Assembly (NCBI RefSeq): GCF_022699665.1
Contig: NZ_JALDNB010000010.1
Location: 145,725 to 209,724 of the forward strand
DNA from: Chryseobacterium aahli
Lineage (GTDB): Bacteria; Bacteroidota; Bacteroidia; Flavobacteriales; Weeksellaceae
Direction of reading: 5' to 3'
DNA: 64,000 bases
Shown: in pieces, positions 1 through 8,612 of the stretch
Layout of the letters: each line of letters starts with the position of its first letter
How positions within the stretch are numbered: position 1 is the stretch's first letter
The notes under the pieces: model-generated
Seen by the model: the letters and a program-made list of their open reading frames with translations, nothing else
What the model was told of the DNA's origin: nothing
Databases searched by the model: none
Made by a program: the position numbers and the translations under genes

Positions 1-13
1 ATTTGTTAATATT

Positions 14-44
14 AATAGCGGTCATTGAGATCGCTATTTTTTTT
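14..44 (+). terminator. Rho-independent terminator of a gene left of the window
   Basis: AATAGCG (14-20) pairs with CGCTATT (32-38), followed by a run of eight or more T. It presumably ends a plus-strand gene that lies mostly outside the window. From 45 to 237 I see only AT-rich sequence with no recognisable gene. Confidence 0.7.
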
Positions 45-237
45 GTAAAATGTTTTTGAGAATTAATTGAAATAATTGCTTATTTTATATTAATGATGTG
101 TGTCAAAAAAAATATGAAATTTAAATTTAAATTTAAGTTGAATGTTTTGTAGATGTAATGTTTTATTATTGAAAATTTAAAGTCATAATCAGTAAATTGT
201 TATAAATTTACGGTTAATATTTTAAATTTATTAATTT

Positions 238-2214
238 GTGAAAAAACTTCTATTTTTTAGCCTTTTCTTTTTAAATATGTTTCTAAATGCTCAGATTACT
301 TTGGGTGCAGGAAGTACAACTGTAGGATCTGCTCCGGTAAGTACACTATTTGGATATTCTTATACGCAGCAAATATTTACTAAGAATGAGATTAATGCCA
401 ATGCTTTAGGTAATATTACAGGGTTGAAATTTTATTTGAATCCCAATTCAACTATTGCAAACTCTTCAAGTTGGGTAGTATATTTGGGAACAACTGCAAA
501 AACAAATTTTACTTCTTCGGTAGATTGGATTCCTGTGTCACAATTGAATCAGGTTTTTTCCGGAACTGTTACCAACGTAAATGGAGTAGTTACAATTACT
601 TTTCCGGTGCCTTTCTTTTATAACAACACTGGGAATCTGGTTGTAGCTGTGAAAGAAAATACTCCCAATTATGATATTAATGGTTTTGATGATGCATTTT
701 ATGGATATTATTCAAATGTAAACTCTGTTCTTTTTTACTCTGATGATAATGTCAATCCAAATCCGTCATTTCCACCGGCCGGATCTCTAACCGATCAAAA
801 ATCAGTAATCACTTTTACGGGGTTGGCTGCAAGCCCAACGATTGCATGCCCGGATGTTGCTTATCCTCTCAATAATGCAGTATACATACCTTTGTTGCCA
901 ACAGTTGAATGGAATGCAGTTCCAGGGGCAATAAGTTATAAAGTATCAGTTGGAACAGCGATGGGTACTTCCGATGTAGTCAATCAGCAGTCTGTAAGTG
1001 CAACAAGCTTTACAGTTCCTCAGACTTTATCTGCAAACACAGTATATTATTTAAAAGTAACTGCTGTGAATGTTGCAGGAGAATCACAAGGATGCTCTAC
1101 AAATATGTTCAGAACAACTCCTGGGCAACCTGCAAACGATGAATGTTCAAATGCAACTACTTTAACTGTTAATCCAAATGCCAGCTGCGCTTCTTTTAAT
1201 CAAGGGTATACATTGGGTGCGACTGATTCTGGTGTAACAGTAGGCTCATGTTTTGGCAATCCGGATGATGATGTTTGGTTTAAATTTGTCGCAACTGCAA
1301 CCACGCACAAAATTTCATTAAATAATATTACGTCAATTGGAACAGATTTTAGTGATGATATAGATTTTCAAGTTTTCAGCGGAGCTTGTGGGAATTTAAC
1401 GAGTGTTTTGTGTTCAGAACCTGCATCTTCTTTGGTAACAGGGTTGACTGTTGGCTCTACTTATTATGTGAGAGTTTTCAGTGCTGCAGGTGCAGGAAGT
1501 AATAATAGTTTCGACATATGTGTGGGAACAGTTCCGCCGGCGCCTGTTAATGATGCTTGTTCTGGGGCATTGGTTGCTACATTATTTCCGTATTCTTACA
1601 CACAATCTGATGCTTTAGGAGCAACGAATAACTCTGGTTTTTTAAATGCTTGTAGTAATGGAATAATTGATGGAATGAATGACGGAACTTGGTTTACATT
1701 TGTAGGAAATGGGAGTAACGTCGATATCATTGTTACGATGCCTGCAGGAAGTTATTTTGATCCTCAAATCGGAGTTTTCACAGGAAGCTGTACTGCTTTA
1801 AATTGTTTTGATACGATAGATGATGCCGGTGATGGAGAGATAGAGATCTTGTCTATAGCGAGTGTTTCCGGAACAACATATTATGTAAATGTAGGACATT
1901 ATAATGATGTTAGTGATGAAGCAGAAGATGCATTTACTATCAGTATGGTAAGCGGAGTTTTATCAGCTACAGACGTTGATGAGGTAAAAACTAAAGTGAA
2001 AGTTTATCCAAATCCTTTTACAGACAGTATCCATATTTCAGATTTCAAAAATATCAAATCCGTTTCAGTAATTGATTTGTTGGGTCGTCATTTAAAAACA
2101 ATTGAAAATCCGGCTTCATTTATTCATTTAGATCAATTAAAATCAGGAATGTATATTTTAAGTTTACTGATGAAAGATGGTTCTAAACAATCATTGAAAA
2201 TAATTAAAAAGTAA
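238..2214 (+). CDS. Secreted T9SS type A cargo protein with fibronectin-like and pre-peptidase-like domains
   Basis: This 658-residue protein starts at a GTG codon, which places a signal peptide directly at the N-terminus (KKLLFFSLFFLN, cleavage near LNAQ). Residues about 200-295 look like a fibronectin type III domain. Two Asp-rich beta modules follow (about 300-430 and 435-570), each with a DD(V/G)WF-type motif resembling bacterial pre-peptidase C-terminal domains. The last ~75 residues form a T9SS type A sorting domain: VYPNPF, then a GMYILSL-like strand, then a basic IIKK end. By family knowledge such proteins cross the outer membrane by T9SS and lose this domain. No catalytic motif is visible, so an adhesin or surface-binding role is an inference. 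A terminator follows immediately. Confidence 0.85.
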   Translation: MKKLLFFSLFFLNMFLNAQITLGAGSTTVGSAPVSTLFGYSYTQQIFTKNEINANALGNITGLKFYLNPNSTIANSSSWVVYLGTTAKTNFTSSVDWIPVSQLNQVFSGTVTNVNGVVTITFPVPFFYNNTGNLVVAVKENTPNYDINGFDDAFYGYYSNVNSVLFYSDDNVNPNPSFPPAGSLTDQKSVITFTGLAASPTIACPDVAYPLNNAVYIPLLPTVEWNAVPGAISYKVSVGTAMGTSDVVNQQSVSATSFTVPQTLSANTVYYLKVTAVNVAGESQGCSTNMFRTTPGQPANDECSNATTLTVNPNASCASFNQGYTLGATDSGVTVGSCFGNPDDDVWFKFVATATTHKISLNNITSIGTDFSDDIDFQVFSGACGNLTSVLCSEPASSLVTGLTVGSTYYVRVFSAAGAGSNNSFDICVGTVPPAPVNDACSGALVATLFPYSYTQSDALGATNNSGFLNACSNGIIDGMNDGTWFTFVGNGSNVDIIVTMPAGSYFDPQIGVFTGSCTALNCFDTIDDAGDGEIEILSIASVSGTTYYVNVGHYNDVSDEAEDAFTISMVSGVLSATDVDEVKTKVKVYPNPFTDSIHISDFKNIKSVSVIDLLGRHLKTIENPASFIHLDQLKSGMYILSLLMKDGSKQSLKIIKK

Positions 2215-2227
2215 AATTAAATAGCAA

Positions 2228-2266
2228 TAAAAAAGGTGGCAATCAATTGACTGTCACCTTTTTTAT
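2228..2266 (+). terminator. Terminator downstream of the T9SS protein
   Basis: GGTGGCA pairs with TGTCACC (one G-T wobble) around a nine-base loop, flanked by A and T runs. The symmetric layout means it may also stop minus-strand transcription coming from the small membrane protein gene at 2281-2442. Confidence 0.75.
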
Positions 2267-2280
2267 GTTTAAAAAAAAGT

Positions 2281-2442
2281 TTATTCGTTTGGTGAAACTG
2301 GTTTTATTTCTCCTGTATTCATAAGATCAAATACAGTCGGGAAAAACATCACGAGTATAAAGTAGATGATAATCATCAAGATAATTAAAGCAAATAAGAT
2401 AATCACTAAACTGTTGGGTCTGTTTTTCTTTTGTGGTTCCAT
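2281..2442 (-). CDS. Small single-pass membrane protein (53 aa), unknown function
   Basis: I do not recognise the family. Reading the minus strand from ATG at 2442 to TAA at 2281 gives 53 residues. The N-terminus is basic (MEPQKKNRPN), followed by one long hydrophobic helix of about 28 residues (SLVIILFALI... to ...VMFF), and a polar tail ending in PVSPNE. It lies 35 bp downstream of the K+ channel gene on the same strand, so cotranscription is likely. The topology suggests an inner-membrane protein with a cytoplasmic basic end. A role as an accessory subunit of the channel is only a guess from the neighbourhood. Confidence 0.6.
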   Translation of the reverse strand: MEPQKKNRPNSLVIILFALIILMIIIYFILVMFFPTVFDLMNTGEIKPVSPNE

Positions 2443-2477
2443 GATTTTTTGGGTATTAGATTAATAGATATTAAACT

Positions 2478-3305
2478 CTATGCTAATTTCTTGCCACACT
2501 GTTTGCAATACCTTGCATCATCGTCAATATCTTCGTTTCCGCAACATTCGCAGATTAATTCAAGGTTTTGTCTTTTGTTTCTCATCTCGGCTGTTACAAT
2601 TCCCGTAGGAACCGCAATGATGGAATAACCTGCCAACATCAATATCACTGCAAAGAATTTCCCCGTCGGCGTGATAGGAGAAACATCACCATAACCAACC
2701 GTCGTCACCGTAACCACTGCCCAATAGATTGATTGAGGAATTGTCTCGAAGCCTTGTCTACCGCCTTCAACCATAAACATCAACGAACCGACGATTACCG
2801 AAAATATAATTAAAAATAAAAGAAAAATATAAATTTTTCTCGAACTGTTTTTCAAAGCTCTCACAATGACAAAACCATCATTCATAAAATCCAGAAGATT
2901 AAATACCCTGAAAACTCTAAGCATTCTCAGCATTCTGAAAATCAGAAAATATTTTGTCACAGGAAAGAGGAAGCTCAAATAAAAAGGTACGAGAGATAGA
3001 AAATCAATAATTCCGAAAAAACTGAATATGTAATGCTTTTTATTTTTTAAGACAGCAATTCTCGTAAAATATTCTGCAGAAAAAAACACAGAAATCACCC
3101 ATTCTGAAATGATAAAATAGATGTGAAATTTTTTATCCAGTTTCGGCACACTTTCCATCATAATGATAAAGGTGCTTACCAAAATAAGACAAAGCAGAAC
3201 AATGTCAAACAATTTTCCGAGCTTAGTGTCAGCGCGGTAAATAATTCGGTACAAGAATCTTTTCCAGAGCTTATCCCCGGGAACAAGATTATGTTCTCTT
3301 TCCAT
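2478..3305 (-). CDS. Voltage-gated-type K+ channel with C-terminal zinc ribbon
   Basis: A six-transmembrane ion channel subunit of 275 residues from the ATG at 3305. S1 begins near residue 30. S4 is the arginine ladder RMLRMLRVFRVF. The pore helix is followed by the potassium selectivity filter TVGYGD, then S6. A longer frame runs upstream to 3410, but that start would overlap the neighbouring divergent gene, and a good promoter box sits between the two starts, so I prefer MEREHN. The C-terminus carries CECCG and, 15 residues later, CKQCG, a four-cysteine zinc ribbon rather than a cyclic-nucleotide-binding domain. Channel and K+ selectivity are established for the motif. What gates it is unknown, and the zinc ribbon could be a regulatory or assembly domain. 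Confidence 0.85.
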   Translation of the reverse strand: MEREHNLVPGDKLWKRFLYRIIYRADTKLGKLFDIVLLCLILVSTFIIMMESVPKLDKKFHIYFIISEWVISVFFSAEYFTRIAVLKNKKHYIFSFFGIIDFLSLVPFYLSFLFPVTKYFLIFRMLRMLRVFRVFNLLDFMNDGFVIVRALKNSSRKIYIFLLFLIIFSVIVGSLMFMVEGGRQGFETIPQSIYWAVVTVTTVGYGDVSPITPTGKFFAVILMLAGYSIIAVPTGIVTAEMRNKRQNLELICECCGNEDIDDDARYCKQCGKKLA

Positions 3306-3352
3306 GATCAGAGTTTTTTTTAAATTTAGCAAATTATCCCTATTTTCGTAAA

Positions 3353-3381
3353 CAAACTTACAGAATAAAATGACAATACAA
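3353..3381 (-). promoter_or_regulatory. Bacteroidota-type promoter of the K+ channel gene
   Basis: On the minus strand TTG (3381-3379) and TAAGTTTG (3360-3353) are 18 bp apart, matching the flavobacterial TTG / TAnnTTTG consensus. The box lies 48 bp upstream of the chosen ATG at 3305. It overlaps the beginning of the divergent Nif3-family gene. Confidence 0.5.
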
Positions 3382-4467
3382 AAAGTAATTGCAGAGATAG
3401 AAAAACACATTGCGATGCCACAGGCTGAAGACTTTGATAACGTGGGGCTTCTCTGTGGATTGCCGGAGAGAAATGTCTCTGGGATTTTAGTGTGTCACGA
3501 TGCTTTAGAAAATGTTGTGGATGAAGCAATTCACAAGAACTGTAATTTGATTGTTTGCTTTCATCCTATTATTTTTTCAGGTTTAAAATCTTTGACCGGA
3601 AAAAATTATGTCGAAAGAGCAGTTTTAAAAGCAATCGAAAATAAAGTTGCTATTTATGCGATTCATACCGCTTTCGACAATGATTTTTATGGAGTAAATG
3701 CAGAAATTTGTAATCTTTTGGGATTAAAAAACTTAAAAATTCTTCAGCCTAAAAAAAATAATTTAAAACAGTTAAATGTTTACGTTCCGAAAGACTATTC
3801 TGAATCGGTAAAAGAAGCGCTTTTCTCTGCCGGAGCCGGAAATATCGGATTTTATGACGAGTGCAGTTTTAAGACAGAAGGAAAAGGAACGTTCAGACCT
3901 ATTGATGGTTCAAATCCGTTTTCCGGGCAGCAAGATGTACGTGAAAATGCGGAAGAAGATATGATTTCCGTAATTTTTGAATCTTTTAAACAAAATCAAA
4001 TTGTAGCTGCAATGAAATCTGCGCATCCTTACGAAGAAGTCGCTCATCAGATTTATCAGCTTGAAAATGAAAATCAGTATTCAGGTTTGGGAATGTACGG
4101 TGAATTTGAAATTGAAATGGATGAGAAAGATTTTCTGAGTTTAGTGAAAGATAAATTTAATTTAAATATCATCAAACATTCTGATTTTAATCAAAAGAAA
4201 ATCAAAAGAGTAGGAGTTTTAGGAGGTTCGGGAGCAAGCGGGATAACGTCTGCACTTTCAAAAAAATGTGATGCCTATCTTACAGGAGATCTCAAATACC
4301 ACGATTATTTTCTGGCAGAATCTAAAATGTTGATTTGCGATATTGGACATTATGAATCTGAGCAATTGGTAAGTCAGCAATTATTTGAAATTTTATCACA
4401 AAAATTTAGTACATTTGCAATCTTAAAATCTAGTGAAAAAACAAACCCAGTAAATTATTTCCTATAG
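3370..4467 (+). CDS. Nif3/DUF34-family dinuclear metal protein
   Basis: This is a 365-residue member of the NIF3 (DUF34) family, whose members form hexameric toroids with a two-metal site. Its biochemical role is still debated. Recognisable blocks are FDNVGLLCG near residue 22, CFHPIIFSGLKS near 58, AIHTAFDND near 97, and near the C-terminus GVLGGSGASG and DIGHYESEQ. The central ~120 residues form the CutA-like insert found in longer members. The usual double histidine of the first block (HHP) reads FHP here, so one expected metal ligand is a phenylalanine. The stop is followed after 2 bp by the next gene, so the two form a tight operon. Confidence 0.88.
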   Translation: MTIQKVIAEIEKHIAMPQAEDFDNVGLLCGLPERNVSGILVCHDALENVVDEAIHKNCNLIVCFHPIIFSGLKSLTGKNYVERAVLKAIENKVAIYAIHTAFDNDFYGVNAEICNLLGLKNLKILQPKKNNLKQLNVYVPKDYSESVKEALFSAGAGNIGFYDECSFKTEGKGTFRPIDGSNPFSGQQDVRENAEEDMISVIFESFKQNQIVAAMKSAHPYEEVAHQIYQLENENQYSGLGMYGEFEIEMDEKDFLSLVKDKFNLNIIKHSDFNQKKIKRVGVLGGSGASGITSALSKKCDAYLTGDLKYHDYFLAESKMLICDIGHYESEQLVSQQLFEILSQKFSTFAILKSSEKTNPVNYFL

Positions 4468-4469
4468 AT

Positions 4470-5246
4470 ATGGCAAAAATCACCGAAATTTCAGTCGAAG
4501 AAAAATTAAGAGCTTTATACGATTTGCAAATCATCGATTCAAGATTGGACGAGATCCGAAATACAAGAGGAGAGTTGCCAATCGAAGTTGAAGATCTTGA
4601 AATCGAGATTGAAGGCCTAGAAAAAAGAGCGGAAAAATTTCATGCAGAGATTAAAGAGCAGAATGATCAGATCAGCAACAAAAATGAAGTGATCAACCAT
4701 GCAAAATCTTTAATCGAAAAATACAAATCTCAACAGGATAACGTAAGAAACAATAAAGAATTTGAAGCTTTAGGAAAAGAAATTGAATATCAAGAACTTG
4801 AAATTCAACTTTCTGACAAAAGAATCAAAGAATTTGGAGCTAAAATCGGTCACAAAGAAGAAACTCTGAATGAGTTGAATACTAAAATCGAAAATCTTAA
4901 AAACCACCTAAAATTCAAAAAAGAAGAATTGGAAGGTTTGATTTCTGAAACTCAAAAAGAAGAAGATTATCTGATCACAAAATCTGAAGAATTTGCTTCT
5001 AAAATCGACGAAAGATTATTGGCGTCTTACCACAGAATCAGAACAAACTCTTCTACAGGTCTTGCTGTAGTAGGTCTTGAAAGAGGTGCTCCGAAAGGAT
5101 CTTTCTTCACAATTCCACCACAAAAGCAAATGGAAATTGCTCAGAGAAAGAAAATTATCATCGATGAACATTCAGGAAAAATTCTTGTTGACGACGAGTT
5201 GGTAAACGAAGAAACTGAAAAAATGAATTCTATCATCAAGTTTTAA
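4470..5246 (+). CDS. Coiled-coil protein of the C4 zinc-ribbon (zf-RING_7) family with the zinc site lost
   Basis: Residues about 10-185 are a long charged coiled coil (repeated E/K/I/L heptads). The C-terminal ~65 residues match the zinc-ribbon module of the HP0958/FlgZ-like family in outline: GLAVVGLERGA, a FTIPPQ block, then RKKIIIDEHSGKILVD. In the family the pattern carries two CxxC pairs (GACGGC and CEHCG). Here those positions read GAPKGS and DEHSG, so all four cysteines are absent and zinc cannot be bound there. It follows the Nif3 gene by 2 bp, a common pairing in Bacteroidota, and the operon ends at the terminator just downstream. Molecular function is unknown; nucleic-acid binding is proposed for relatives. 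Confidence 0.8.
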   Translation: MAKITEISVEEKLRALYDLQIIDSRLDEIRNTRGELPIEVEDLEIEIEGLEKRAEKFHAEIKEQNDQISNKNEVINHAKSLIEKYKSQQDNVRNNKEFEALGKEIEYQELEIQLSDKRIKEFGAKIGHKEETLNELNTKIENLKNHLKFKKEELEGLISETQKEEDYLITKSEEFASKIDERLLASYHRIRTNSSTGLAVVGLERGAPKGSFFTIPPQKQMEIAQRKKIIIDEHSGKILVDDELVNEETEKMNSIIKF

Positions 5247-5269
5247 TTAAAACTTTTTATAAAATAGAA

Positions 5270-5299
5270 ACGGCTTCAAATTTTTGAAGCCGTTTTTTT
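5270..5299 (+). terminator. Terminator of the Nif3 operon
   Basis: A strong stem, ACGGCTTCAA with TTGAAGCCGT around a three-base loop, is followed by seven T residues. Confidence 0.85.
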
Positions 5300-5323
5300 A
5301 GGTCTGAACTTTTCGATGACAAA

Positions 5324-5390
5324 ATTATAATTCCCCTCTTTTGTAGGGGGAGCAAAAATTTTGAAGAAATTTTTGCCGGGGTGGTTTTAT
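5324..5390. repeat. Dispersed palindromic repeat between convergent genes
   Basis: A 10-bp perfect stem, GCAAAAATTT with AAATTTTTGC around TGAAG, is flanked on one side by a TCCCC...GGGGGA hairpin and on the other by CCGGGGTGG. The composition (G/C blocks in AT-rich DNA) and position between convergent genes fit a REP-like dispersed element. No second copy occurs in this window. Confidence 0.5.
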
Positions 5391-5472
5391 TTTACCTGTT
5401 TAACAATCTTCATACTTTTTAAGTCTTATTAAATTTAATTTCGGATAAAACAATTCGTGCAATTAATGTTTA

Positions 5473-5508
5473 AACCAAAAAAAACCGCTTCAAAAACTGA
5501 AACGGTTC
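5473..5508 (-). terminator. Terminator of the acyl-CoA synthetase gene
   Basis: On the minus strand AACCGTTTCA pairs with TGAAGCGGTT (one mismatch) and is followed by a run of T. It lies 8 bp beyond the stop codon of the minus-strand gene. Confidence 0.8.
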
Positions 5509-5515
5509 ATTTATT

Positions 5516-7294
5516 TTAATTGTGATGACCATACATCTTGTCATACAGATCTTTGAACTTCTCTTTTACCGCCTTTCTTTTCAGTTTGAGGGTAGGAGTC
5601 AAAAGTCCTGCTTCAATGCTCCATACCTCCGGAGTAAGTTCAATTTTCTTGATCTGTTCCCAGTTTCCTAAATGCTCGTTAATACCTTCGATTTCTTTTT
5701 CAATTCTTTCTTTCAGTTCAGGACTACTTGCAATTTCCTGCGGAGTAGAGCCGATGTTGAGGTTATTTCTCATTGCCCAATTTTTAGCAAATTCAAAATC
5801 TGGCTGTACAAATGCGCATGGCATTTTTTCACCATCACCAACTACCATTACCTGTTCGATAAATTTCGAAGCTTTGGCTAAATTTTCAATCGTTTGCGGA
5901 GCAATGTATTTTCCACCGGAAGTTTTAAACATTTCTTTCTTGCGATCGGTGATCTGTAAAAATCCTTCGCTGTCGATGTGTCCGATGTCTCCCGTTTTGA
6001 AAAATCCATCTTCTGTGAATGTTTCTTTTGTTTGTTCCTCGTTTTTAAAATAGCTTTTAAATACAGAAGGACCTTTCACTGTAATTTCACCGTCTTCCTG
6101 AATTTTTACGGTTAAATTATCCAAAGGATGTCCTACAGTTCCCACTTTCATTTTTCCAAATGAATTTACAGAAATAACTGGTGAAGTTTCCGTCAAACCA
6201 TATCCTTCAAGAATAGGAATCCCTGCATTTTGGAACATTAAATTTAATCTTGTTGATAAAGCTGCAGAACCCGAAACCAAAGTGATGATTTCACCGCCCA
6301 AACCTTCTCTCCATTTTTTGAAAACCAGTTTGTCAGCGATGATTTCAGAAAGACCTGACGGTTTTGAAACCTCTTTTTTCTTTTGAATTAAATTTAAAGC
6401 CCAGAAGAATATTTTTTGTTTAAATCCGCCTGCTGATGAACCTGTATTGTAAATTTTATCATAAACTTTTTCTACCAAACGAGGTACTACACTCATATAA
6501 TGAGGTTTTATTTCTTTTACGTTTTCACCCATTTTTTCGATGCTTTCAGCAAAATAAATTGAGAAACCATTGTATTGGAAAAGATAAAAAAGCATTCTTT
6601 CAAAAATATGGCAAATAGGCAAAAAGCTCAATACTCTCGTATCTTTATAATCTAAGCTCTTCCTTTTTGGAATTCTCGGTATTGAACCCAAAACATTCGA
6701 AACAATATTTTCATGGGTTAGCATTACACCTTTTGGTTTCCCTGTAGTTCCGGAAGTATAAATTAAAGTAGCTAAATCTTGAGTATTAATAGCTTTTGAA
6801 AGATCTTCCACCTCCATTTGTGTAGAATCATCTTCACCCAAATCGAGGATTTCCTTCCAATTGGCAGCTCCGGAAATGTTATCAAATGTGAAAACACCTT
6901 GTAATGAAGCAACGTTGTGCTTGATTTTCATCACTTTAGCCAAAAGTTCTTTGTCAGAAACAAAGCAATATTTTATTTCGGCATTATTGAATATAAACTC
7001 GTAATCTTCAGGTGAAATGCTTGGATAAACAGGCACCGAAACAACTCCGATTTGCGAAAGTCCAAGATCCATGATGGCCCATTCTGTACGAGAATTGGTA
7101 GTAATCAGCGCTATTTTATCTCCGGGTTTTATACCTAGTTTCAAAAGTCCTCTCGAAATTTTGTTTCCTTGGTTTACAAACTCCTGAGTTGACGTCTTTA
7201 TCCACTCGCCTTGATGTTTTGTAGCGAACATTACATCATTTGGGAGTTTTTCTAAAGCGTGGTGCGGTATATCGAATAATCTTTTGATCGTCAT
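5516..7294 (-). CDS. Long-chain acyl-CoA synthetase (AMP-forming)
   Basis: A 592-residue ANL-superfamily ligase that activates long-chain fatty acids with ATP and CoA (FadD/FadD15 type). Visible motifs are the phosphate-binding P-loop TSGTTGKPKG near residue 185, the YGLTETSP adenylate motif near 383, the KTGDIG aspartate near 445 and the DRKKEMFKTSGGK hinge with its conserved lysine near 465. I start it at the ATG at 7294 (MTIKRLFDIPHH), because the 19 codons before it encode an unrelated AT-rich leader. There is no signal peptide, so it is cytosolic or peripheral to the inner membrane. It is divergent from the acyl-CoA dehydrogenase gene, and both fit fatty-acid activation and oxidation. 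Confidence 0.92.
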   Translation of the reverse strand: MTIKRLFDIPHHALEKLPNDVMFATKHQGEWIKTSTQEFVNQGNKISRGLLKLGIKPGDKIALITTNSRTEWAIMDLGLSQIGVVSVPVYPSISPEDYEFIFNNAEIKYCFVSDKELLAKVMKIKHNVASLQGVFTFDNISGAANWKEILDLGEDDSTQMEVEDLSKAINTQDLATLIYTSGTTGKPKGVMLTHENIVSNVLGSIPRIPKRKSLDYKDTRVLSFLPICHIFERMLFYLFQYNGFSIYFAESIEKMGENVKEIKPHYMSVVPRLVEKVYDKIYNTGSSAGGFKQKIFFWALNLIQKKKEVSKPSGLSEIIADKLVFKKWREGLGGEIITLVSGSAALSTRLNLMFQNAGIPILEGYGLTETSPVISVNSFGKMKVGTVGHPLDNLTVKIQEDGEITVKGPSVFKSYFKNEEQTKETFTEDGFFKTGDIGHIDSEGFLQITDRKKEMFKTSGGKYIAPQTIENLAKASKFIEQVMVVGDGEKMPCAFVQPDFEFAKNWAMRNNLNIGSTPQEIASSPELKERIEKEIEGINEHLGNWEQIKKIELTPEVWSIEAGLLTPTLKLKRKAVKEKFKDLYDKMYGHHN

Positions 7295-7437
7295 AATTGT
7301 TAAATATTTAATATAGGATTTTAAATATAAGCATTTTTGTAAAAATAACATAAATCTGTTTACAAATCACAATTGTTAATTTTTTTTTCAGATTTGACTA
7401 AAAAGTATTAATTTACGACCATCTAATTATAATTTTT

Positions 7438-8577
7438 ATGGACTTTAATTTATCCGAAGAACAGCTGATGATTCAGCAGGCAGCAAGAGATTTTGCACAG
7501 AACGAACTATTACCAGAAGTAATTGAAAGAGACCGTGATCAAAAATTTCCTACTGAGCAAGTAAAGAAAATGGGCGAAATGGGACTTTTGGGAATGATGG
7601 TTGATCCTAAGTACGGCGGTGCCGGTATGGACAGCGTTTCTTACGTTTTGGCAATGGAGGAAATCGCAAAAATCGATGCTTCTGCAGCAGTTGTAATGTC
7701 TGTAAATAACTCATTAGTTTGTGCTGGTTTAGAAAAATATGCTTCTGAAGAGCAAAAAGTAAAATATCTTACACCACTAGCAAGCGGTCAGGTAATCGGA
7801 GCATTTGCATTATCTGAGCCGGAAGCAGGTTCTGATGCGACTTCTCAAAAAACTACAGCTGAAGACAAAGGTGACTACTATCTTTTAAATGGTGTGAAAA
7901 ACTGGATCACCAATGGAGGTACGGCTACTTATTATATTGTAATCGCTCAGACAGATCCTGAGAAAAAACATAAAGGAATCAACGCTTTTATCGTAGAAAG
8001 AGGTTGGGAAGGTTTTGAAATCGGACCAAAAGAAGACAAATTGGGAATTAGAGGAAGTGATACACATTCTTTGCTTTTCAACAACGTAAAAGTGCCTAAA
8101 GAAAACAGAATCGGTGAAGACGGTTTCGGATTCAACTTTGCAATGGCTGTTTTGAATGGTGGTAGAATAGGGATTGCTTCTCAGGCTTTAGGGATTGCTT
8201 CAGGAGCTTACGAAATGGCTCTGAAATATGCTAAAACCAGAAAAGCTTTCAAAACTGAAATTATCAATCACCAGGCGATTGCCTTCAAATTGGCAGATAT
8301 GGCAACTCAGATTACGGCGGCAAGAATGCTTTGTTTTAAAGCGGCTGTAGAAAAAGATGCAGGAAAAGACATTTCTGAAATCGGAGCAATGGCTAAATTA
8401 TATTCGTCTCAGGTTGCGATGGATACCACCATTGAAGCAGTTCAGATTCACGGTGGATACGGATATGTAAAAGAATACCATGTAGAAAGATTGATGAGAG
8501 ATGCAAAAATCACTCAAATTTATGAAGGAACTTCTGAAATCCAAAGAATTGTGATTTCTAGAAGTATTGCAAAATAA
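7438..8577 (+). CDS. Short/medium-chain-type acyl-CoA dehydrogenase
   Basis: A complete 379-residue FAD-dependent acyl-CoA dehydrogenase that introduces the alpha-beta double bond in beta-oxidation or branched amino-acid catabolism. The family signatures are the flavin-binding AFALSEPEAGSD near residue 121, the ITNGG block near 157, the QIHGGYGY signature near 336, and YEGTSEIQR near the C-terminus, whose glutamate is the usual catalytic base in SCAD/MCAD-type enzymes. Length is normal. The exact chain-length preference cannot be read from the sequence. It shares the intergenic region with the divergent acyl-CoA synthetase gene, 143 bp between start codons. Confidence 0.93.
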   Translation: MDFNLSEEQLMIQQAARDFAQNELLPEVIERDRDQKFPTEQVKKMGEMGLLGMMVDPKYGGAGMDSVSYVLAMEEIAKIDASAAVVMSVNNSLVCAGLEKYASEEQKVKYLTPLASGQVIGAFALSEPEAGSDATSQKTTAEDKGDYYLLNGVKNWITNGGTATYYIVIAQTDPEKKHKGINAFIVERGWEGFEIGPKEDKLGIRGSDTHSLLFNNVKVPKENRIGEDGFGFNFAMAVLNGGRIGIASQALGIASGAYEMALKYAKTRKAFKTEIINHQAIAFKLADMATQITAARMLCFKAAVEKDAGKDISEIGAMAKLYSSQVAMDTTIEAVQIHGGYGYVKEYHVERLMRDAKITQIYEGTSEIQRIVISRSIAK

Positions 8578-8612
8578 TATCTTTAAATTTAAGGGCACTA
8601 ATATATCTTAGT

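Noticed and set aside
3306..3410. N-terminal extension of the K+ channel to 3410
   Set aside because: It overlaps the start of the divergent Nif3-family gene and the promoter box at 3353-3381. The family does not need it.
5538..6053. Open frame of 171 codons opposite the acyl-CoA synthetase gene
   Set aside because: Shadow of the codon pattern of a well-supported gene. The product is Ser/Phe-rich with no family resemblance.
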